Assembly (NCBI GenBank): GCA_022414725.1
Contig: CM039463.1
Coordinates: 38,572,623-38,636,622 of the forward strand
Length of the DNA: 64,000 nucleotides
Reading direction: 5' to 3'
DNA from: Microglena sp. YARC
Taxonomy: Eukaryota > Chlorophyta > Chlorophyceae > Chlamydomonadales > Chlamydomonadaceae
Below the pieces are notes generated by a model. That model did no database searches. It was given only the letters and a program-made list of their open reading frames with translations, and had not been told where the DNA came from. The translations under genes were made by a program, and so were the position numbers. How positions within the stretch are numbered: position 1 is the first letter of the stretch; each line of letters begins with the position of its first letter. Shown in pieces: positions 1 through 10,399 of this stretch.

Positions 1-1865
1 GGGTGGGTGATTGCTGGTAGGTTGAATTGGGTGGTGGGGGGTGATTGCTGTAGGTGATTGGTGGGTAGGTGATTGCTGGTATGACTGGTGGGTGGGTGGG
101 GGTGGTGTGGTGATGCTGGTAGTGAAGTGTCGTGGGTGGGTGATTGCTGGTGTTGCTGGGTGGGATTGGTAGGTGCTGGTTGGTATGGTTGGGTGGGTGG
201 GTGGGTGATTGCTGGTAGGTGAATTGGGTGGGTGGGTGGGTGGGTGGTGGTTGATTGGGTGGGTGGGTGGGTGGGTGGGTGATTGCTGGTAGGTTGATTG
301 GTGGTGGGTGGGTGGGGTGATGCTGGTAGGTTTTGTGGGGGGTGGGTGGGTGGGTGATTGCTGGTAGGTTTGATTTGGTGGTGGGTGGGTGGGTGGGGTG
401 GGTGATTGCTGGTAGGATTGATTTGGGTGGGTGGGTGGGTGGGCGCGGGTGGGTGTTGCTGGTAGGTTGATTGGTGGGGTGGGTGGGTGGGTGGGTGATT
501 GCTGGTAGTTGGGGTTGATTGGTGGGTGGGTGGGTGGGTGTGATGGGTGGTGCTGGTAGGTTGATTGATTGGTGGTGGGTGGGTGGGTGGGTGTGGTGAT
601 TGCTGGTACAATCCTCGTTGATTGGTGGTTGCGGGTGGGTGGGTGGGCTGGTAGGTTGCTGGTAGGTTGATTGATGGTGGGTGCTGGTGGTGGGTGGGTG
701 GGTGATTGCATACCACACCTGGTAGGTTGATTGGCTGGGTGGGTGGCGTGGGTGGGTGAATGCTGGTGGTAGCGTTGATTGGTGGGTGGGTGGGTGGGTG
801 ATCCTTGCTGGTACGCGATACACTCATGTTGAATTGGGTGGTGGGTGGGTGGGGTGGGTGATGGTAGGTGTGAAGCTGGTAGGTTGATTGCTCTATTTAC
901 GTGGGTGGGGGTGGGTGGCACATCACTGTGTGATTGTGGCTTAGGATTGAGTTGGTGGGTGGGTGGTGTGGGTGGCTGGTGGGTGGGTGCTGCCTGGTAG
1001 GTGATTGATTGGTGGGTGGTGGGTGGGTGGGGTGGTGATTGCTTGGTATTGATTGTGGCGGTGGGTGGGTGGTGCGGTGGGTGATTAGGTGAAGGCTGCT
1101 GATAGGAGGGTTGGTGTGTGGGGTTGGGTGGGTGGGGCTGATTGCTGGTGGACGGGCGTTCCCAGGTTGATTGGTGGTGGCCGTGGGTGGGTGGGTGGGT
1201 GTGATGGTACGGTGGGTGCTGGTGTAGTTGATTGATTGGTGGGTGGGCTGGGTGGGTGGGTGGGTGATTGCTGGTAGGCTTTGATTGGTGGGTGGTGGGG
1301 TGGGTGGGTGCTGGTAGGTGGGTGGCTGGTAGGTTGATTGATTAGGTGGCGTGGTGGGTGGGTGGGTGGAGTGGTGATTGCCTGGTAGGTTGATTGGTGG
1401 TGGGTGGGTGGTGTGGGTGATTTCGTTTTGCTGGTAGGTGGGTGGGTGGCGTTGATTGGGTAGGTGGGTGATTTATCCTGTTATTTGATTTGAAGTTGGT
1501 GGTGTTGTCGGAGTGGGTGGGAGTTGATTGGTTGGGTGGGTGGGTGATGGTGTTGGGTGCCTGGTAGGTGGGTGCTGAGTAGGATTGATTGATTTGGTGG
1601 GTGGGTGGGTGGTGTGTGGCTAGAGGGTGGGTGGGTGGGGTGGATTGCTGGGTAGGCGCTGGTCTTATTTTTATTTTTGTTTGATTGGTGGGTGGGCTGG
1701 GTGGGTGGGTGGGATGATTGCTGGTAGTGATGCGTAATCTGGTGGGTGCTGTTTGTAGTTGATTGGTGGGTGGGTGGGTGATTGCCTGGTAGGTGGTGTG
1801 CTTGTAGGTTGATTGAATTGGTGGGTTGGGTGGGTGGGGTGGGTGGGTGATTGCTGGTCGGTTGG
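1..1865. repeat. G-rich minisatellite (GGTG)n with GATTGCTGGTAGGTTGATT spacer
   Basis: Runs of GGTGGGTGGGTGGG alternate with a spacer resembling GATTGCTGGTAGGTTGATT, at roughly 40-50 bp per unit and about 40 units. Copies are very irregular, with many one-base insertions and deletions. The plus strand has dense runs of three G, so it could form G-quadruplexes. The reading frames here encode only His/Pro/Thr-rich repeats. The irregularity may be real decay or uncorrected read error. Confidence 0.9.
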
Positions 1866-2750
1866 ATGGGTAGGTAGTTTAGTAGGTGGTTGGGTGCATG
1901 GTTAGGTAATAGCATGGTTTGGAGGCTGTATGGTGTGGTTGGGTGCATGGTTGCCGAATTGCATGATTCAGTGGTTGCATGGTTCGGCAGTTGCACGGTA
2001 ATGCGATTGCGTGGTTCGGCACTTGCATGGTTGGGCAGTTGCATGGATATATGATTGCATAGCTCGGCGGTTTGTATGGTTTGGGCCGTTATATGGTTAT
2101 ATGAATTGCATCGCTCCGGCGGTTACATGGTGGTGGTTAGGTGTATGATTATGTAATTGCATGGTATGGTGGCTGCATGGTGTGGTTGGGTGCATTGTTA
2201 GGTTATTGCATGGTTTGAAGGCTACATGGTGTGGTTGGGTGCATTGCTAGGTTATTGCAAGGTTCGGCAGTTGCACAATACATACGATTGTAAGGTTGCG
2301 CAGTTGCATGGTTCCGCGGTTGTATGTTTCAGCGGTTGCATAGTTAGGTAACTGCATGGTTTGGCACTTGCATGGTTGGGCGGTTGTATGGCTTGGCAGT
2401 TGCACAATTATGCGATTGCATGGTCGGGCGGTTGTATGACTTGGCAGCTGCACGGTTATGTGATTGCATGGTTGGGCGGTTGTATGGCTTGGCAGTTGCA
2501 CAATTATGCGATTGCATGGTTGGGCGGTTGTATGGTTGGGCGGTTGCATGCTTATATGATTGCATAGCTCGGCGGTTACATGGTGTGTTTAGGTGCATGG
2601 TTACGGAATCGCAGGGTTCAGTGGTTGCATGGTTGGGTAATTGCATGGTTTGTCTGTTGCATGGTTTGGCAGTTGCACGGTTTATGTCATTGCATAGATT
2701 GCATAGTATGGCGGCTGTACTGAGTTGGTTTTTGGGTTGCATGGGTTAGG
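1866..2750. repeat. Minisatellite built on GGTTGCATGGTTNGGCGGTTG
   Basis: Degenerate tandem units of about 17-24 bp with the core GTTGCATGGT. They grade from the G-rich array on the left into the more regular array on the right. Frames on both strands stay open for long stretches because stop codons are absent from the unit; no gene is supported. Confidence 0.8.
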
Positions 2751-3965
2751 TGGTTGTATGGTTGGGCGGTTGCCACAGTATGGGGCTGCACGGTGTTGGT
2801 CGGGAACATTCGTATGGGCGGTTGCATGGTGTGGTCGGGTGCATGGTTCAGCTGTGGCATGGTATGGTGGTTGTATGGTGTGAATGGGAGCATGGTTAGG
2901 TGGTTGCACGGTATGGTGCGGTTGGATGCATGGTTAGGTGGTAGCATGGCATGGTGCGGTTTGTTGCATGGTATGGTGTTGTTGGGTGCCTGGTGTGATT
3001 GGGTGGTTTGGCGGTTGCATGGTGTGGTTGGGTGCATTGTTAGGTGGTTGCATGGTATCGTGTGGTTGGATGCATGGATAGGCAGTTGCATGTTTAGGTG
3101 GTTGCATGGTATGGTGTGGCTGGATGCATGGATAGGCAGTTGCATGGTTAGGTGGTTGCATGGTATCGTGTGGTTGGATGCATGATTAGGCGGTTGCATG
3201 GTTAGGTGGTTGCATGGTATGGTGTGGCTGGATGCATGGATAGGCAGTTGCATGGTTAGGTGGTTGCATGGTATGGTGTGGCTGGATGCATGGATAGGCA
3301 GTTGCATGGTTAGGTGGTTGCATGGTATGGTGTGGCTGGATGCATGGATAGGCAGTTGCATGGTTAGGTGGTTGCATGGTATGGTGTGGCTGGATGCATG
3401 GATAGGCAGTTGCATGGTTAGGTGGTTGCATGGTATCGTGTGGTTGGATGCATGATTAGGCGGTTGCATGGTTAGGTGGTTGCATGGTATGGTGTGGCTG
3501 GATGCATGGATAGGCGGTTGCATGGTTAGGTGGTTGCATGGTATGGTGTGGCTGGATGCCTGGATAGGCAGTTGCATGGTTAGGTGGTTGCATGGTATGG
3601 TGTGGTTGGGTGCATGGTGTGATTGGGCGGTTCGGCGGTTGCGTGGTTTGGCAGGTGCATGGTACCGTGGTTGCATGATATGGTGATTGCATGGTGTGGT
3701 TGGGTGCATAGACATGTGATTGCATGGTTTGGCGATTGCATGGTATGGTGGTTGCATGGTGTGGTTGGGTAATTGCATGATTTGGCGGTTGCATGGTGTG
3801 GTGGTTGCATGGTGTCGTTGGGTAATTGCATGATTTGGCGGTTGAATGGTATGGTGGTTGCATGGTATGGTGGTTGCATGGTGTCGTTGGGTAATTGCTT
3901 TGTTTGGTGGTTGCATGGTTTGACATGGTTATGTGATTGCATGGTGTGCCTCGGTGATTACACAC
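2751..3965. repeat. 54-bp tandem array (core 3100-3630) with degenerate flanks
   Basis: Between about 3100 and 3630 a 54-bp unit (TGGATGCATGGATAGGCAGT followed by TGCATGGTTAGGTGGT) recurs almost identically; the flanks are variants of the same motif. Because 54 is a multiple of three, both strands carry long open frames of 18-residue repeats. These are not considered genes. Confidence 0.9.
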
Positions 3966-5500
3966 AACCGCTTTAAGAGGGGGGCTAGAGTTTCAGTCAG
4001 GAAGGCAGTGAGTGGTAGGCCACACAGATGCAGTGCTAGTGGGAGGGTAGAACCAAGCAGTGGGTAGGGCGAATTACCTAGGTTCATTTATAAGGAAAGG
4101 GACAGGTGTCGTAGCACCATGGTGATCCTAGTAGCTTCCTAGAAGCTTCATACCCAGCACCATGGTGGAGCACGGCTAGGTGCACGTGTACTGCTAGGGG
4201 TCAGGACCCCTGCACTGCCCAAGTAGTAACCCCTTCTTAGTCTGCCCACGTTGTGGCTACATCACTGAAATGTCCATGTAAACATAGTGTAGTGTGTTAG
4301 AGCACGACTAGGTGTGTGTGTACTGATAGGGGGAAGGACCCTTGTACTGCCCAAGAAGCAACCCCTTCTTAGTCTACCCACGTTGTGGCTACGGTGCTGA
4401 AATGTCCAAGTAAACATGAAGTAGCTTCTAAATCACCCATGTCTCTTAGACAGTTGCAACACAAAGGATAGCTCATGTCTGCCGTGGTTGTGGCCCTATG
4501 TGTCTTTCTCCATGGGCTAATTCAAAGGCCCTATGGGCCTTTCCCCATGGGCTAATTCATTCGCCATGGTTGAGTTGCATGAATGGAAAATAGAGGAGGT
4601 TCAATGGTGACCAATCCATGTGCTGGGGGTGCCACAGGAGGGGGGGGATTTGATGCTGGGCTGGGGTGTGTTTGGGCTGGGGGCTGGAGGGCACAGGGGG
4701 CAAACAACTACAGGTTTTTTAGGCTTGCGACAATTAATGCGCGAGCCTGGGGCTTCCGCTTTAACAGTAGCATGCAGAAGGAAGGAAGGCGGGATTGGAA
4801 TTGCCAGCATGTTTGGCTTCCCGGTTTGCCTACCTGCTGCCGCCGCCGAGTGCTCACCATCGTCGCTGCTGTTTGGGCGGTTTTAATTAGGAGCTAGTAG
4901 TGGCGCGATTCATTCGTTTGCAGGCAGAGACATGCGAGGGAAGCGGAACAACGTATGCGACATGGAACCACCAAGGAGAGGGAGCAGCGAGGCTCAGCGG
5001 CGTTGGGCCAGGACGGCATAAATTAGGGCTTTGTTCATGTTAGCCATGGTTGTATCTCGCGTCAGGAGCCCCCCCCACCCCACCCCGCCCGGGGCCCCCG
5101 CCCTCCTACCCCCACCCCTAAACCCCTAAACCCTGCAGATACGGTAGTGCAAGGCAACGTTCACTTCAAACTGTATTTTTACAGTCCAATGGTAGCCAAA
5201 TAGGCTAAAGAGACCTACCCAGCCGTGGCAGGAGGTGACTCAGTCAGACAAGCCATGCTGTTGCATGCGGGATAGGGAGAGCAAAAACAAGGGCAGGCCG
5301 CCGGCAGCCTGATAGTCCTTGTCACCCTAGGTAACGGCAATAGCAGGGGTTGCCGTGAATAGACCTGGTGGATCCACCTTCTCCAATAATCCAATGTTTG
5401 GAGACGCAATCGCTAATCAGACGCATGACGGCTTAACTTATTTTAGCCTTGTTTACTCCGCCTGCAGACGATGAACAGCCTGGAGGCATAAAATGATATA
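3966..5500. other. Non-coding region with a duplicated 130-bp segment
   Basis: Mostly single-copy sequence in which no convincing exon was found. Positions 4165-4285 and 4300-4425 are tandem duplicates sharing CCCCTTCTTAGTCT and CCCACGTTGTGGCTAC. Positions 5068-5140 are C-rich and include telomere-like CCCCTAAACCCCTAAACCCT. A fragment of the CAGGGGTAGCC dispersed repeat lies at 5178-5232. Confidence 0.6.
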
Positions 5501-5922
5501 CCGGTAGACCTTGTACCCAAGTCAAAATCCCACTGTATTGTCACGTGCTATTATATATACAAGGGTACTGTCCCCTTGTAACACTGGACGGGAAGCAAAC
5601 CGTAGCAGTATATCTCATAAATGTGACCGGTTGGCTTGCTTGACGAGGGGGCGATTGACTCTATAATCTTCAACAAAGTGGGGGAAATACTTGTGTAGAG
5701 TGGACTCATCCTCCTAAGTATCAGTATCGACATCGCCTTGCCACTTGACAATGTAAAAAAATATTGACTTAAATTATTTGTTTTGTCCGCAACGCGATGG
5801 TCGACGTCACGGTCAACATAAAACATGTCTTGACTGACATTCCCACCTGGTCATCGGGTTTGAACTGCACCATCGGAACAATACAACGAAATTAGACAAA
5901 CATGAATAAAGTCATGAATCTT
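5501..5922. other. No recognisable feature
   Basis: AT-richer single-copy stretch between the duplicated region and the gypsy remnant. Short open frames only, none with protein-like features. Confidence 0.4.
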
Positions 5923-6880
5923 TCAACATTCCGCCAACTGAAGCCGGACGGCAATGCTTTCTTCATTGGCACCTTTCAAAAAAACTTGGCAGATTTTTAA
6001 AGGTCCAACAAACTTTGGCAGGAACTTCCTGGCCCAACCTGGTGTAAATGACAGGTTTTGGGAAGAAAGGAGAACTGTGTCACCAACTTTGAACTGAACG
6101 TATTGTGTTCGCAGTATTGAGACTGCATGAGACAAGGGGAGATAGATCGCTGGAAGCCTTACAAGATAGTCAACCGGCACATGAGTGGATTGATGAAGGA
6201 AGATGACGACAGGACATCAGAGTACTGCATGGCAGTGCGCGTGCCCTGGCTGGCAATGGCACTGCAGGGAGCACGCCAGGGACTGCGTGCTCTATGTCAC
6301 TCTAGAGACGGCATGACAGCCGGACAATAACAGAACGTAGGTCCCACGTTTGTTTGCCTGTGTTTTTAAAGGTCTCGAGCTCGAACTAGGAACTGCTTCG
6401 CCAACACAAGTGCAGACGTAGTGTTTTGGTTGAACAAAAGGGCATTGGGGACACAACTTTCTTCTTACAAGGATGTGGGCAAACTTGGGTGACACCAGTG
6501 ATTTAGATTAAAAGGTGTCGTTTGAATTGAGCTGTACTATGAATTGTTAACTGCAAACTGAGCCATGGGTAGTAACTCTTGCCAATTGGTTTGTTTAGCA
6601 TTAACGAAGTGCCAACACATTTCCTCTAAGACACGATTCATGAGTTTTTGGGTGATAAGCAGTGGACTTGGGCAATTTGGTACCCCACGTGTTGCAGATA
6701 GAAGTCAAAAACTTGCTTGTAAACTAAGAATCACAATCAGAAATCATGGACTTGGGTAGGCCAAATTTACTGGCAACGCGTTCTACAAGCAAACGGGCAG
6801 TGGTATGTGATGTTGCAATTTTGTGTGTTGGGACAAAGATTGCCATTTTTGAGAGACGGTCCCTTTAGACTACTTGGTGT
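5923..6880 (-). pseudogene. Decayed Ty3/gypsy-type pol fragment (integrase core and C-terminal region)
   Basis: Read on the minus strand, about 6880-6560 translates to a sequence resembling the integrase catalytic core of Ty3/gypsy elements: a KMAIFVPTHK stretch, a LPKSMISD stretch ahead of the expected Asp region, and a TAYHPKT stretch. Frameshifts and stops interrupt it. Farther along the same strand, 6180-5923 encodes the post-core segment (FKVGDTVLLSSQNL, then a WARKFLPKFVGPL-like block) typical of the end of gypsy integrases. Order and spacing fit one element. No LTRs, protease, RT or RNase H were found nearby, and the 5' end is cut by a dispersed repeat at 6862-6905. Dead fragment. Confidence 0.75.
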
Positions 6881-6905
6881 ACCCCTGAACTGTAACATAA
6901 ACACA
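6862..6905 (-). repeat. CAGGGGTAGCC dispersed repeat, truncated
   Basis: In reverse complement this reads GTTACAGTTCAGGGGTACAC then AAGTAGTCTAAAGGGAC, matching copies at 5178, 12828, 24715, 26189, 50552 and 60262. It abuts the gypsy integrase remnant. Confidence 0.6.
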
Positions 6906-7007
6906 CATACAAGGCCGCACCCGTGGGGGTACGGTCAGTAAAGCTGACTGAATGCAATCCGATGAGGTCGCTGAGGTAGTTAGCGTCAAGCCACTGTTCG
7001 CGGTCCC

Positions 7008-7246
7008 TGTCAACCGCCATGGTAGCTTTGTCCAGGTAAAGTAGCAGCCCGTTCCCTAACGCCGTTAGACAAAAGCTCCCTTTATACTACGCCCCACCAG
7101 GCGTTATCTTTACTTAACTTCAAGCCACTTTTCGCGGTCGCTGTCAATCGCCATGGTAGCTTTGTCCAGGTAAAGCAGCAGCCCGTTCCCTACCGCCGAA
7201 AGGCGGGGCTCCCTTAATACCACGCCCCACCAGGCGTTATCATTAC
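7008..7246 (+). repeat. Two tandem SINE bodies lacking the tRNA-like head
   Basis: Two copies (about 7008-7113 and 7118-7246) of the body ATGGTAGCTTTGTCCAGGTA ... CACGCCCCACCAGGCGTTAT. They match the body of the tRNA-headed elements at 14064 and 26405. Neither has the A-box/B-box head. The leading sequence of the 124-bp array that follows is fused to them. Confidence 0.7.
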
Positions 7247-7840
7247 TTAGCGTCAAGCCACTCCTCCTGGCGAGGAAGAACCAAGGCCACGCCTTTGTGT
7301 AAGGGACTCCAGCCAGGGATCTTCACAGCCTTCCATCTAGCTCCAAGCAACAATGAGGTTGCTGAGGTAGTTAGCGTCAAGCCACACCTCCTGGTGTGTG
7401 TGTGTATAAGGGGGGGGGGGGGGAGGTCGCTGAGGTAGTTAGCGTCAAGCCACACTTTCTGACGAGGGAGAACCAGGGCCATGCCGTTGTGCAAGGGACT
7501 CCAGCCAGGGATCATCACAGCCTTACATCTAGCTCCAAGCAATAATGAGGTCGCTGAGGTAGTTAGCGTCAAGCCGCTCCTCCTGGCGAGGGGGAACCAG
7601 GGCCATGCCATTGTGTAAGGGGCTCCAGCCAGGGATCATCACAGCCTCCCATCCAGCTCCAAGCAACTACAGGGCAGCTAAAAAACACTGCTTCATTCTC
7701 ATGCCAGCAGGGTATTCATTAGGGCTTGGCTGGCTTGGCCGGGTCTCGCGATCGCCATGGTTGTATCTTGGTCCAGACTACAGCCAGAGATCATCAAAGC
7801 CTTCCATCTAGCTCTGAGCAACTACAAGACAGCTAATAAA
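7247..7840. repeat. About 124-bp tandem repeat, 4-5 copies
   Basis: Units start GTCGCTGAGGTAGTTAGCGT and contain CAGCCAGGGATCATCACAGC. Copies lie at about 7246, 7425, 7550 and 7750, with a shortened copy near 7360-7430. A minus-strand frame repeats a GWSPLH-containing peptide but is broken by stops in the unit, so no exon is called. Confidence 0.65.
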
Positions 7841-7847
7841 ACTCAAA

Positions 7848-7895
7848 ATGCGTCCTAGGGCTTCCCAAGCTACTGCTGCTGCGATTGTTGATGAA

Positions 7896-7935
<40 letters not shown>

Positions 7936-8041
7936 TATTTATTGCAGTTATTGCTGCTGCTGTTGCTGCTGTTATTGCTGCCGGTTGTTGTCATTGCTGC
8001 TGTATGTGTTGCATTTATTGCCGCCGCCGCTGTTGTTGCCG

Positions 8042-8111
<70 letters not shown>

Positions 8112-8411
8112 TTGCTGCTGCTGTATTTGCCGCTGCCGCTGCTACTATTGTTGTTGCTGCGGCTGTTGTTGTTGATGATGATGTATCTGTAGCAGTTACT
8201 GCTGTCTCTGCGGTTGTTGCTGCTATTGTTGTTGCTGCCGCCGCTGCTGCTGTTGTCGTCGTTGTTGTAGATTATATATTTGTTGCATTTATTGCTGCCA
8301 ATGCTGCTGCTATTGCTATTGTTGCTGCTGTTATTGCTATTGTTGTTGTTGTTGTTGTTGATGATGATGCATTTATAGCATTTGTTGCTGTTGATGACAT
8401 ATTTGTTGCAG
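7848..8411. repeat. Triplet microsatellite (GTT/GCT/GAT)n
   Basis: Nearly continuous GTT, GCT and GAT triplets downstream (minus sense) of the Gln-rich exon. On the minus strand these read CAA/CAG/ATC, so this looks like overgrown or decayed extension of the exon's own poly-Gln tract. Plus-strand frames encode only Val/Ala/Leu/Asp runs. Confidence 0.85.
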
Positions 8412-8734
8412 TTATTGCTGCTGCCGCTGCTGCTGCTGTTGTTGTTGCAGCTGCTGCTGCTGTTGATGATGATGCATTTGTAGCAGTTGTTGCTGCCGCT
8501 GCTGCTGCTGGGCTGCAGCCGCTGCTTGCTTCAACAGCACGAGAGCATCCCCTTCTTTCATACCTGCTTGAATAAGACTCGCACCCCCCAGTTGAGCCAG
8601 GCCAGGGTTAGCCATCAGAAGCTGCTGCAACTGGAGCTGAAAGCTCTGTGCTGCAGGGTTAATCATCTGCTGCTGTTGTTGCTGTTGTTGTTGTTGCTGC
8701 TGTTGTTGCAGCCGATTCTGAACAGAAGACGAGT
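8412..8734 (-). CDS. Gln-rich terminal exon of the minus-strand gene
   Basis: The acceptor is CCACCCTGCAG immediately before 8734. The frame reads DSSSVQNRL, then a run of about 14 Gln, a non-repetitive stretch (MINPAAQSFQLQLQQLLMAN, then LAQLGGASLIQAGMKEGDAL), Ala and Gln runs, a short His run and more Gln, ending at TAA (8414-8412). The unique central stretch, amphipathic and lacking microsatellite character, is the argument for real coding sequence. Joining to the upstream exon keeps phase (G + AC). The stop lies at the edge of degenerate CAG/CAA repeats, so the true C-terminus might differ. Confidence 0.55.
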
Positions 8735-8739
8735 CTGCA

Positions 8740-9595
8740 GGGTGGCAAGGCATACATGCATGCGCATGGAAAAGTCAATGTACAGCACATATAATGTTGG
8801 GAGGGCATACATGCATGCGCATGGTAACAAAAATGTATGGTACGGATGAGGTTGGGAGGGCATACATGCATGTACATGGAAAAGTCAATGTACGGTAGGG
8901 ATGACTTTGGGAGGGCATACATGCATGCGCATGGAAAAGTCAATATACAGCACGGATAATGTTGGGAGGGCATACATGCATGTACATGGAAAAGTCAATG
9001 TACAGCATGGATGATGTTGGGAGGGCATACATGCATGTACATGGAAAAGTCAATGTACAGCATGGATGATGTTGGGAGGGCATACATGCATGTACATGGA
9101 AAAGTCAATGTACAGCATGGATGATGTTGGGAGGGCATACATGCATGTACATGGAAAAGTCAATGTACAGCATGGATGATGTTGGGAGGGCATACATGCA
9201 TGTACATGGAAAAGTTAATATACAGCACAGATAATGTTGGGAGGGCATACATGCATGCGCATGGAAAAGTCAATATACAGCACGGATGAGGTCGGAAGGG
9301 CATAAATGCATGTACATGGAAATTTCGATGTACGGTAAGGATGGGGTTGGGAGGGCATTCATGCATGCGCATGGTAACGTCAATATACAGCACGGAAAAT
9401 GTTGGGAGGGCATACATGCATATAAAAAAAAGTCAATGTACAGCATAGATGATGTTGGGAGTGCATACATGCATGTAAACAAAAAGTCAATGCACAGCAT
9501 AGATGATGCTGGGAGGGCATACATGCATGTAAACAAAAAGTCAATGTACAGCGTAGATGATGTTGGGAAGGCATACATGCTTGTACATGGAAAAT
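8740..9595. repeat. 55-bp tandem array, about 15 copies
   Basis: Unit GTTGGGAGGGCATACATGCA followed by TGTACATGGAAAAGTCAATG and a short tail, repeating every 55 bp (for example 8851, 8906, 8961, 9016). Each unit has the palindromic TGCATGTACATGCA-like core. The array fills the intron between the exons at 8734 and 10272; its inner end touches the Gln-exon acceptor and its outer end touches the donor-side array. Confidence 0.9.
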
Positions 9596-9596
9596 A

Positions 9597-9705
9597 CCCA
9601 CCTCCTGGCTCAATGCGCTCATTCCTTGTTGGAGGGGTCTTCAGGTAAGGGGACCAAGCCCATGTCGTGCGCAATGAGCACGTATGCGTAGAGTTTAATT
9701 TTTAG

Positions 9706-9737
<32 letters not shown>

Positions 9738-10271
9738 AATAAAAAATACCCACCACATGGCTCAATGTCCTCATTCCTTGTTGGGGGGGATGTCCTCAGG
9801 GAAGGGGACCAAGCCCCATGTCATGTGCGCTGAGCACATATGCGTGGAGATTTTTTTATTTAGCCCCCCCCCCCTCCCCTCCCCCGACCCCCCGCCCTCC
9901 AACCCAACCTCTCCCCCTCCGCCCCCCCTAAAAAACAGAAAAAAAAAACCTCCTGGCTCGATGCATTCACTCCTTGTTGGGGAATGTCCTCAGGGAAGGG
10001 GACCAAGCCCATGTCGTGTGCACTGAGCACATATGCGTGTGGAGAATTTATTTTTACTCCCGCCCCCCTCGCCCCCCCCCCCCCCCCCCCCCTACAAAAA
10101 AACACCGCCTGGCTCAAGGAACTCATTCCTTGTTGGAGGGGTCTTCAGGGAAGGGTACCAAGCCCATGGTCGTGTGCGCTGAGCCCATTTGCGTTTCATT
10201 TTTATTTAGCCCCCCCCTCCCCCCGCCTCCAAACCCTCCCCCTCCGCCCTCCCTACACAAAAAAGACCCAC
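9597..10271. repeat. Donor-side array: four truncated copies of an exon 3' end
   Basis: About 155-195 bp units beginning at about 9597, 9750, 9945 and 10105. On the minus strand each contains a copy of the 3' half of the exon at 10272-10392 (ACATGGGCTTGGTCCCCTT and GAAGACATTCCCCAACAAGG), then the exon's donor context (CAGGAG/GT), then a C-run and an A-run. Most copies have frameshifts, so they are unlikely to be used. C-runs reach about 30 bases (9703-9732). Confidence 0.7.
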
Positions 10272-10392
10272 CTTCTGGCTCAATAAACTCATTCCTTGTT
10301 GGGAGAATGTCTTCAGGAAAGGGGATGAAGCCCATGTCGTGTGCGGTTAGCACCATTTGCCTAGTCTGTTTGCTTTTGGGACCAGATAGCGC
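10272..10392 (-). CDS. Internal exon of the Gln-rich gene
   Basis: Acceptor CACCCATGTAG before 10392 and donor GAAG/GTGGGT after 10272; 121 nt, phase 0 in and phase 1 out. It encodes ALSGPKSKQTRQMVLTAHDM followed by GFIPFPEDILPTRNEFIEPE. Both edges are duplicated: the 5' edge about a dozen times in the array at 10400-12500, the 3' edge four times at 9597-10271. This is the only copy combining an intact acceptor, an intact frame and an intact donor. Confidence 0.55.
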
Positions 10393-10399
10393 CTACATG

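Noticed and set aside
2687..3916. 409-codon minus-strand ORF rich in Met/Gln/Pro/His/Thr
   Set aside because: A pure translation of the 54-bp and related minisatellites, with equally open frames on the plus strand.
7243..7611. Ankyrin-like GWSPLH repeats on the minus strand
   Set aside because: The motif comes from the 124-bp repeat; each unit contains an in-frame stop and lacks the rest of an ankyrin consensus.
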